A stretch of DNA of 64,000 nucleotides. Origin: Pseudomonadota bacterium (GTDB lineage Bacteria > Pseudomonadota > Alphaproteobacteria > Sphingomonadales > Sphingomonadaceae). Of this stretch, positions 58,034 to 64,000 are shown in pieces. Position 1 is the first letter of the stretch, and every line of letters starts with the position of its first letter. Below the pieces are notes generated by a model. That model was given only the letters and a program-made list of their open reading frames with translations, made no database searches and was not told where the DNA came from. Position numbers and translations under genes: made by a program. The stretch spans positions 1,762,367-1,826,366 of the forward strand of contig JBCBSU010000001.1 in assembly GCA_039818985.1 (NCBI GenBank), in the 5' to 3' direction.

Positions 58034-58081
58034 CTTCTCTCCTAAAGGATAGGGCATTGATCTTTAGGGATGGTCCCTAAA
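58031..58081 (-). promoter_or_regulatory. crtD leader with alternative hairpins over the ribosome site
   Basis: Three arms lie in the leader on the crtD strand: TTTAGGGA (58081-58074), TCCCTAAAG (58070-58062) and CTTTAGG (58047-58041). The first two form a perfect 8-bp hairpin with a 3-base loop. The second can instead pair with the third over 7 bp, and the third overlaps the AGGAG ribosome site of the GTG start at 58033. The two structures are mutually exclusive. No functional data are implied. Confidence 0.4.
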
Positions 58082-58108
58082 CGCTCAGTTTGACGTAGAT
58101 TTGCAAAA

Positions 58109-58126
58109 TGTCCAGTCTTATTGACA
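58109..58126. promoter_or_regulatory. PpsR/CrtJ box between crtD and crtF
   Basis: TGTC-N10-GACA, an ideal CrtJ/PpsR half-site pair, sits in the divergent crtD-crtF promoter region. It can serve both genes. It ends only two bases before the TTG at 58128. Confidence 0.75.
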
Positions 58127-58127
58127 C

Positions 58128-59282
58128 TTGGGAAAGAACAGGAGTCCTGACATCGCTTCCGAAAAACTGACATGGTATGCCCGCTATGTGCTGCGGCGGA
58201 ACCAAATTCTGAGCAGCGAGAAATTTCTGAGCTGGGCCTCTAACACCCCGCTTGTGCGCGGCTTTGCCCGCCGCCGTGCGGCAGAGCAGTTCAATCTGAT
58301 CAACGGCTTTGTCTATTCGCAGGTGATAGGAGCGATCGTCGAGACAGGCCTGTTCGATTATCTTGCCGATACGATCCGTCCGCTCGATGATATTGCCGCG
58401 CATTGCAGCCTGAGTCGCGCAGCAGCCGATCGTTTGATGCGGGCAGCACGGACAATAGAGCTTGTCGAGTCGCCGATCCCAAATGGTTGGACCTTGGGCG
58501 TGGCCGGCGCACCGCTCTCGTCCAATCCGGGCGCCCTCGCAATGGCTCGTCATCACCAGCTGCTCTATGAGGATATCACCGATCTGCTGGCGCTTTTGCG
58601 CGATGACCGCAAGTCGGAAACACGGCTTTCCGCCTTCTGGACCTATGCTGCAAAAGAGGAGACCAATGAGGATGGCAAGCCACACTCAGCGGCCGAATAT
58701 TCCGAACTCATGGCTGCCACCCAGCCGATGGTGGCGCAGCAGATTATCAACCGTTATGCCTTTTCCCGGCATGGCAGGATGCTCGATATTGGTGGCGGTT
58801 CCGGAGCGTTCGCCGCGACTGTCGCCGAGGTAGCGCCCGATCTGGAACTGGGCATTGCCGATCTGCCCGATGTCATGCCCAGCACAGAGGCGCGACTTGC
58901 CGAACTGGGCTTGCGCGACCGTGTGCAACTGCACCCTGGCAGCTTCAAGACCGACCCGCTGCCCAGCGGCTATGATCTCATCACGCTGGTGCGCATTCTG
59001 CACGACCATGACGATACGGTGATCACGCCACTTCTGGCCAAGATACATGCGGCGCTCCCGGTCGGAGGACGACTCCTGATTGTCGAGCCGATGGCGGAGA
59101 CTCGCGGCGCCGAAGGCATGGGGGATGGCTATTTTGGACTCTATTTATGGGCCATGCGATCAGGGCGTCCCAGGTCGTTCACAGAAAACCGCCAAATGCT
59201 TAAAAATGCCGGGTTTTCGCGTGTTACAGAGATCAAAACAGCACAGCCAATCATCACCAGGGCAATGGTCGCAGACAAATAA
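58128..59282 (+). CDS. crtF: Demethylspheroidene O-methyltransferase
   Basis: CrtF methylates the C1-hydroxyl group of acyclic carotenoids. The N-terminal dimerisation region (about 15-110) contains WYARYVLRRNQIL and FNLINGFVYSQVI, the SAM motif is MLDIGGGSGAFAATVAE (about 219-235), and LVRILHDHDD is the active-site region of this O-methyltransferase family. The start is uncertain: the TTG at 58128 abuts the PpsR box with no ribosome site, while an AGGAG at 58140-58144 precedes an in-frame ATC at 58152 and no ATG. Confidence 0.85.
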   Translation: MGKNRSPDIASEKLTWYARYVLRRNQILSSEKFLSWASNTPLVRGFARRRAAEQFNLINGFVYSQVIGAIVETGLFDYLADTIRPLDDIAAHCSLSRAAADRLMRAARTIELVESPIPNGWTLGVAGAPLSSNPGALAMARHHQLLYEDITDLLALLRDDRKSETRLSAFWTYAAKEETNEDGKPHSAAEYSELMAATQPMVAQQIINRYAFSRHGRMLDIGGGSGAFAATVAEVAPDLELGIADLPDVMPSTEARLAELGLRDRVQLHPGSFKTDPLPSGYDLITLVRILHDHDDTVITPLLAKIHAALPVGGRLLIVEPMAETRGAEGMGDGYFGLYLWAMRSGRPRSFTENRQMLKNAGFSRVTEIKTAQPIITRAMVADK

Positions 59283-59291
59283 CGGCAAAAC

Positions 59292-59309
59292 TGTCCAAAT
59301 TATTTGACA
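59292..59309 (+). promoter_or_regulatory. PpsR/CrtJ box 1 before bchC
   Basis: TGTC-N10-GACA, an ideal box, 76-93 bases before the bchC start. It includes a TTGACA -35-like hexamer (59304-59309), so bound PpsR would hide the promoter. Confidence 0.8.
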
Positions 59310-59317
59310 TTCATCAG

Positions 59318-59335
59318 TGTTGCTATAAGTTGACA
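59318..59335 (+). promoter_or_regulatory. PpsR/CrtJ box 2 before bchC
   Basis: TGT-N12-ACA begins 8 bases after box 1 ends, the close tandem spacing seen for cooperative PpsR/CrtJ binding at photosynthesis promoters. It covers a TATAAG -10-like hexamer (59324-59329). Confidence 0.75.
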
Positions 59336-59384
59336 TTCATGGAGTCCCCGTATTTTCGGGCGATAATCCACGGAGGTCGAACTG

Positions 59385-60320
59385 TTGAACACGTCCGCAA
59401 TTGTCATTGACGCTCCTGGCACATTGGCTGTCCGCAAGACCGCTCTGACAGACATGGGAGATGCGGATCTTCTGGTCGATATTCACTGGAGCGGAATCAG
59501 CACCGGCACCGAGAAACTGTTATGGACAGGCAAGATGCCCAACTTCCCCGGCATGGGTTATCCGCTGGTGCCGGGTTATGAGTCTGTTGGCCGTGTCGTC
59601 GATGCCGGTACCGATGCCAAGGACCGTATCGGTGAGTGGGTCTTTGTCCCCGGCGCCAATTGTTATCAGGATGCCCGCGGCTTGTTCGGTGGCTCGGCGA
59701 GCCGGGTAATACTCGCCTCGGCCAGGGCGTTGCCGGTTTCCGAAAAACTCGGCCAGGAAGGCATATTATACGCACTGGCTGCTACCGGACTGCACGCCAT
59801 CAACCGCAACGCGCCACCAGAGTTGATTGTCGGCCATGGTGTGCTGGGCCGGCTGATTGCGCGGCTGACGGTCGCTACCGGCGCACCAGCACCGACAGTC
59901 TGGGAGATCAACCCCGACCGCCATGATGGCGCCATGGGCTATTCGGTGATCCATCCCGATGATGATGATCGCCGCGACTATGCAGCGATCTGCGAGGTCA
60001 GCGGCAGTGTCGGCGTGATCGAACCACTGATCCAGCGGCTCGCCAAGGGTGGCGAGATCGTTCTGGCAGGCTTTTACGACCAACCCATCAGCTTTGCTTT
60101 TCCGCCCGCTTTTCAACGCGAAGCGCGGCTGCGGGTCGCGGCAGAATGGCAACCCGAAGATCTGGCGACAGTCAATGCGCTGATCGACACCGGGGCGCTC
60201 AACCTGTCCGGCCTTATTACCAGCGTTGAACCCGCAACCAATGCAGAAAAGGCTTACCCCCAAGCCTTTGAAAACCCTGAGTGCCTGAAAATGGTGCTCG
60301 ACTGGAGAGAGACCGAATGA
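59385..60320 (+). CDS. bchC: 3-hydroxyethyl bacteriochlorophyllide a dehydrogenase
   Basis: A 311-residue zinc-free-type MDR dehydrogenase that oxidises the 3-hydroxyethyl group to the 3-acetyl of bacteriochlorophyll a. It shows the MDR fold with the PLVPGYESVGRVV motif (about 60-72) and the nucleotide-binding VGHGVLGRL (about 148-156). The start is TTG at 59385, 8 bases after a strong GGAGG. It heads bchCXYZ and overlaps bchX by 4 bases. Two PpsR-type boxes precede it. Confidence 0.94.
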   Translation: MNTSAIVIDAPGTLAVRKTALTDMGDADLLVDIHWSGISTGTEKLLWTGKMPNFPGMGYPLVPGYESVGRVVDAGTDAKDRIGEWVFVPGANCYQDARGLFGGSASRVILASARALPVSEKLGQEGILYALAATGLHAINRNAPPELIVGHGVLGRLIARLTVATGAPAPTVWEINPDRHDGAMGYSVIHPDDDDRRDYAAICEVSGSVGVIEPLIQRLAKGGEIVLAGFYDQPISFAFPPAFQREARLRVAAEWQPEDLATVNALIDTGALNLSGLITSVEPATNAEKAYPQAFENPECLKMVLDWRETE

Positions 60321-61300
60321 CCATGCTTGATGTAGATGCCCTGCGCGAAGAAGCGGCCATTGAACCCGATCCCGTTCACACGGGCGAGGTGAAGAAAGAA
60401 ACCCAGATTATCGCCATTTACGGCAAGGGCGGATCGGGCAAGAGCTTTGCCCTGTCAAACCTCAGCTATATGATGGCGCAGCAGGGCAAGCGGGTATTGC
60501 TCATCGGTTGCGACCCGAAATCGGATACCACATCCTTGCTGTTCGGCGGCAAGAGCTGCCCGACCATTATCGAAACCTCATCGGCCAAGAAGCTGGCGGG
60601 TGAGGAAGTCACCATCGAGGATGTCTGCTTCCAGCGTGACGGCGTGTTCGCCATGGAACTGGGCGGTCCCGAAGTCGGGCGCGGCTGCGGCGGACGTGGT
60701 ATCATCCACGGCTTCGAGCTGATGGAGAAGCTGGGCTTCCATGACTGGGGCTTTGACTATGTGCTGCTCGATTTCCTCGGCGACGTGGTCTGTGGCGGCT
60801 TCGGCCTGCCGATCGCCCGCGATATGTGCCAGAAGGTGATTGTTGTCGGCTCGAACGACCTGCAATCACTCTATGTTGCCAATAATGTCTGCAAGGCGGT
60901 CGAATATTTCCGCAAAATGGGCGGCAATGTTGGCGTCGCCGGCATGATTATCAACAAGGATGACGGCACCGGCGAGGCACATAATTTCGCCAAGGCGGTC
61001 GATATTCCGGTGCTGACCGCGATCCCGGCAGATGAAGATATTCGCCGCAAATCGGCCAATTACCAGATTATCGGCAAGCCCGGCGGGCAATGGAGCGGTC
61101 TGTTCGAGGAACTCGCCACCAATGTCGCCGAAGCGCCGCCGCAACATCCGGTGCCGCTGACCCAGGAAGGCTTGCTCGACCTCTTCACGCCAGAAGAAGT
61201 GGGCGGCGAAATTGAGCTCGTCCCCGCCACTCAGGCGGATATGCGCGGCGGCGTATATGAAGAAAAAGCCTCTCTCGAAGTGATTTACGACGAGGTATGA
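60317..61300 (+). CDS. bchX: Chlorophyllide a reductase iron protein subunit X
   Basis: A 327-residue NifH-like ATPase that passes electrons to the BchYZ component. Walker A is GKGGSGKS (residues 36-43); C124 (GRGCGGRG) and C159 (DVVCGGFG) are the ligands of the shared 4Fe-4S cluster. The N-terminal extension of about 30 residues is usual for BchX and separates it from BchL. The start at 60317 overlaps the bchC stop (ATGA) and has GGAGAGAGAC upstream. Confidence 0.96.
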   Translation: MTMLDVDALREEAAIEPDPVHTGEVKKETQIIAIYGKGGSGKSFALSNLSYMMAQQGKRVLLIGCDPKSDTTSLLFGGKSCPTIIETSSAKKLAGEEVTIEDVCFQRDGVFAMELGGPEVGRGCGGRGIIHGFELMEKLGFHDWGFDYVLLDFLGDVVCGGFGLPIARDMCQKVIVVGSNDLQSLYVANNVCKAVEYFRKMGGNVGVAGMIINKDDGTGEAHNFAKAVDIPVLTAIPADEDIRRKSANYQIIGKPGGQWSGLFEELATNVAEAPPQHPVPLTQEGLLDLFTPEEVGGEIELVPATQADMRGGVYEEKASLEVIYDEV

Positions 61301-61303
61301 GCC

Positions 61304-62866
61304 GTGACTGATCTCCATACCCCCCAAACAGATCGCGAAACGGATCGCTCTCCCGACCGGCTGGACGTTGCTCAGCCTGACGCTCCTCCTGTGCCTGAAG
61401 GCGGCGGTTGCCACGCCGGCGCCGACACCATGCGCGAGGCCGCCAAAAAGGCGGGCAAGAGCGATATTCTCGACCAATATGAGAAGGACTATCCGGTAGG
61501 ACCGCATGACCAGCCACAGAGCATGTGCCCGGCCTTTGGTTCGCTGCGTGTCGGCTTGCGCATGCGCCGCACCGCGACGATCCTCTCCGGCTCCGCCTGC
61601 TGCGTCTACGGCCTGACCTTCACCTCGCACTTTTATGGCGCCCGGCGCACCGTCGGCTATGTCCCCTTCAGTTCCGAGACCCTAGTCACCGGCAAGCTGT
61701 TCGAGGACATCAAGGAAGCTGTCGAACAGATGGCCGATCCCGAGAAGTATGACACCATCGTCATCACCAATCTCTGCGTCCCGACTGCCAGCGGCGTGCC
61801 GCTGCGGCTGTTGCCCGACCAGATTAATGGTGTGCGGATTATTGGCATCGATGTACCGGGCTTTGGTGTCCCGACCCATGCCGAGGCCAAGGACGTGCTC
61901 GCCGGGGCAATGCTGAAATATGCTCGTGAAGAGGCCGAGCAAGGCCCGGTTGCGGCACCGCGTGAGCGTTCTGACAAGCCTACGGTGACGCTGCTGGGCG
62001 AAATGTTCCCGGCTGATCCGGTGGGCATTGGCCATATGCTGGCCCCGCTCGGGCTGGCGGCTGGTGCCGTCGTACCAACGCGCGAATGGCGCGAGCTCTA
62101 CAGTGCGCTCGATGGCTCGGTTATCGCGGCCATCCATCCCTTCTACACCGCCAGCATCCGCGAGTTCGAGGCTGCTGGTCGTCCGGTTGTCGGCTCCGCC
62201 CCTGTCGGTCGTGATGGCACCGCTGCTTGGCTCAAGGCGATTGGCGAGACCCATGGCTGCAGCGCCGACCAGATTGCGGCGGCGCAAAATGCGATGCTGC
62301 CCGCCATCGATGGCGCGCTATCGGCGATGCCGATCAAGGGCCGGATCACGGTTGCCGGCTATGAAGGCTCCGAGCTGCTGGTTGCCCGCCTGCTGATCGA
62401 AAGCGGCGCGGAAGTGCCTTATGTCGGTTCTGCCTGCCCCAAGACCAAATGGTCCGATCCGGATCGCGAATGGCTTGAGGCGCATGGCTGCAAGGTCAAT
62501 TATCGCGCCAGCCTGGAAGAGGACAATGCTGCGGTCGACGAGTATGAGCCCGATCTTGCCATCGGCACTACGCCGGTTGTCCAGCATGCCAAGTCAAAGG
62601 GTACGCCGGGGCTCTATTTCACCAATCTGATCTCAGCGCGCCCGCTAATGGGACCGGCAGGTGCCGGCAGTCTGGCGCAGGTGATCAATGGTGCGCTCGG
62701 CAACAAGGAGCGCTTCGACCGGATGACCGCCTTTTTCGAAGGGGTTGGTGAAGGCCATACCGCCGGAATCTGGGAAGACACGCCGACCGACAGGCCCAAG
62801 TTCAAGAAGAAATATGCGGCGCAAAATGCGGCAGCCGCCAAGGCAGCGGAGGCGATTGGAACATGA
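61304..62866 (+). CDS. bchY: Chlorophyllide a reductase subunit Y
   Basis: A 520-residue NifD/NifE-like catalytic subunit of chlorophyllide a reductase, which reduces the C7-C8 bond of ring B. Conserved cysteines for the 4Fe-4S cluster are in [16 protein letters not shown] and TNLCVPT. The first about 40 residues are hydrophilic and variable. It starts with GTG at 61304, 3 bases after the bchX stop, and overlaps bchZ by 4 bases. Confidence 0.95.
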   Translation: MTDLHTPQTDRETDRSPDRLDVAQPDAPPVPEGGGCHAGADTMREAAKKAGKSDILDQYEKDYPVGPHDQPQSMCPAFGSLRVGLRMRRTATILSGSACCVYGLTFTSHFYGARRTVGYVPFSSETLVTGKLFEDIKEAVEQMADPEKYDTIVITNLCVPTASGVPLRLLPDQINGVRIIGIDVPGFGVPTHAEAKDVLAGAMLKYAREEAEQGPVAAPRERSDKPTVTLLGEMFPADPVGIGHMLAPLGLAAGAVVPTREWRELYSALDGSVIAAIHPFYTASIREFEAAGRPVVGSAPVGRDGTAAWLKAIGETHGCSADQIAAAQNAMLPAIDGALSAMPIKGRITVAGYEGSELLVARLLIESGAEVPYVGSACPKTKWSDPDREWLEAHGCKVNYRASLEEDNAAVDEYEPDLAIGTTPVVQHAKSKGTPGLYFTNLISARPLMGPAGAGSLAQVINGALGNKERFDRMTAFFEGVGEGHTAGIWEDTPTDRPKFKKKYAAQNAAAAKAAEAIGT

Positions 62867-64000
62867 CACTGATACTCGATCATGACCGCGCCGGTGGCTA
62901 TTGGGGTTCGGTTTACGCGTTCACCGCGATCAAGGGCCTGCAAGTCATCATTGACGGCCCGGTAGGGTGTGAAAACCTGCCGGTAACATCGGTGCTGCAC
63001 TATACCGATGGTCTGCCACCGCATGAGCTGCCGATTGTGGTCACCGGCCTTGCCGAGGAAGAGCTTGGCAAGACCGGCACCGAAGGCGCGATGAAACGCG
63101 CCTGGAAGTCGCTCGACCCGGATCTGCCCGCTGTGGTGGTCACCGGCTCGATCGCCGAGATGATCGGCGGCGGCGTGACGCCTGAGGGCACCAATATCAA
63201 GCGCTTCCTGCCACGCACCATTGATGAGGATCAATGGCAGTCGGAAGACCGCGCCCTTTCCTGGCTATGGACCGAGTTCGGGCCGAAGAAAATGCCCAAA
63301 CCCAAGGTGCTGAAGGAAGGCGACAAGCCCAAGGTCAATATCATCGGGCCGAGTTATGGCATGTTCAATATGCCGTCTGATCTGGCTGAAATCCGCAGGC
63401 TGATCGAAGGCATTGGCGCCGAGGTCAATATGGTGTTCCCGCTCGGCAGCCATCTGGCGGACATCCGCCAGCTCGCCAATGCCTCGGTCAATGTGTGCAT
63501 GTATCGCGAATTTGGCCGTAACCTCTGTGAACTGCTCGAACGGCCCTATTTGCAGGCGCCGATTGGTCTGGATTCCACCACCAAATTCCTGCGCCAGCTC
63601 GGTGAGATGACCGGACTCGATCCAGAGCCGTTCATCGAGAAGGAAAAGCACACCACCATCAAGCCGCTTTGGGATTTGTGGCGCTCGGTAACCCAGGATT
63701 TCTTCGGCACCGCCAATTTCGGCATCGTCGCCAATGAGACCTATGCCCGCGGCATCCGCAATTTCCTCGAGAATGACATGGGCATGCCCTGCGCCTTCTC
63801 CTTCGGTCGCACCGCCGGGGTCAAACCCGATAATGAAGCCGTGCGCACGGCAATCCATGAGACACCGCCGATGATGGTGTTCGGCAGCTATAATGAGCGC
63901 ATGTATATGGCCGAGGCCGGGGGACGTGGCATATTTATTCCCGCCTCCTTCCCCGGCGCCGCCATCCGCCGCCACACGGGTACCCCCTATATGGGCTATG
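62863..64000 (+). CDS. bchZ: Chlorophyllide a reductase subunit Z, cut by the window end
   Basis: The first 379 residues of BchZ (of about 480-490) are visible, starting [20 protein letters not shown] at an ATG overlapping the bchY stop (ATGA). Conserved landmarks are [19 protein letters not shown] with the cluster cysteine, [13 protein letters not shown] and [13 protein letters not shown]. It pairs with BchY to form the chlorophyllide-binding heterotetramer. The frame stays open to the last base. In related clusters pufBALM follows. Confidence 0.95.
   Translation, partial: MTLILDHDRAGGYWGSVYAFTAIKGLQVIIDGPVGCENLPVTSVLHYTDGLPPHELPIVVTGLAEEELGKTGTEGAMKRAWKSLDPDLPAVVVTGSIAEMIGGGVTPEGTNIKRFLPRTIDEDQWQSEDRALSWLWTEFGPKKMPKPKVLKEGDKPKVNIIGPSYGMFNMPSDLAEIRRLIEGIGAEVNMVFPLGSHLADIRQLANASVNVCMYREFGRNLCELLERPYLQAPIGLDSTTKFLRQLGEMTGLDPEPFIEKEKHTTIKPLWDLWRSVTQDFFGTANFGIVANETYARGIRNFLENDMGMPCAFSFGRTAGVKPDNEAVRTAIHETPPMMVFGSYNERMYMAEAGGRGIFIPASFPGAAIRRHTGTPYMGY

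Noticed and set aside
1-64000. Mobile elements, CRISPR arrays, prophage, tRNA-linked islands
   Set aside because: No transposase or integrase, no regularly spaced repeats and no tRNA gene were seen; gene density and codon style are even.
1-64000. Additional TGT-N12-ACA matches inside coding regions
   Set aside because: The pattern is expected about once per 4 kb by chance; only promoter-located boxes were kept.

Overview
The window looks like chromosomal DNA of an alphaproteobacterium of the order Sphingomonadales that can make bacteriochlorophyll, i.e. an aerobic anoxygenic phototroph. The clues are a CckA hybrid kinase, a GAAC-N7-GAAC (alphaproteobacterial) LexA box before recA, and the gene order bchIDO - crtCDF - bchCXYZ at the right end, which is typical of sphingomonad photosynthesis gene clusters. 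The taxon is an inference from gene content only. I saw no tRNA, rRNA, IS element, prophage or CRISPR array. Layout: bases 1-51,700 are a dense, mostly housekeeping core region. On the left are a truncated SDR and a serine hydrolase, then a six-gene overlapping minus-strand run (crcB, S4/RluA pseudouridine synthase, PaiB-like protein, HAD phosphatase, small membrane protein, ATP12 chaperone), alaS, a lipoprotein, recA, cckA with a stand-alone receiver, DUF2062, dapA-smpB, a lytic transglycosylase with greB, PPK2, aspS, and rnd-oxyR. Next come pgsA and an MFS permease, a four-gene minus-strand operon (gloB, Gfo/Idh oxidoreductase, sodium/solute symporter, TauD-type dioxygenase), a glutaryl-CoA dehydrogenase, a membrane-anchored LuxR-type HTH with a DUF4199 protein, a TetR/DUF5367 pair with a perfect operator palindrome, marR-nlpC-argC, an M17 peptidase, a Baeyer-Villiger-type monooxygenase, rimO, rlmN, a cytochrome b/molybdopterin oxidoreductase pair, a cyclopropane fatty acid synthase and argG. 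Between argG and the photosynthesis cluster lies an 850-bp stretch without a convincing protein gene. It has a cluster of DnaA-box-like 9-mers at its left end and a strong GAAA-capped hairpin at its right end. From 51,785 to the right edge is the photosynthesis gene cluster: Mg-chelatase I and D with BchO; a 53-residue membrane protein; spheroidene/spirilloxanthin-type carotenoid genes crtC and crtD (minus) and crtF (plus); and bchC followed by the chlorophyllide reductase genes bchX, bchY and bchZ. bchZ runs off the window, and puf genes would be expected next. TGT-N12-ACA boxes, the CrtJ/PpsR recognition pattern, lie before bchI, between crtD and crtF, and twice before bchC, so the cluster is probably under redox/light control by a PpsR-type repressor encoded elsewhere. 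The most unusual points are all in the crt block: crtC has no ordinary start codon near its conserved N-terminus and joins crtD at a T-TTT-TTG slippery heptamer; crtF lacks a normal start codon behind its ribosome site; and the crtD leader can form two mutually exclusive hairpins, one of which hides its ribosome-binding site.
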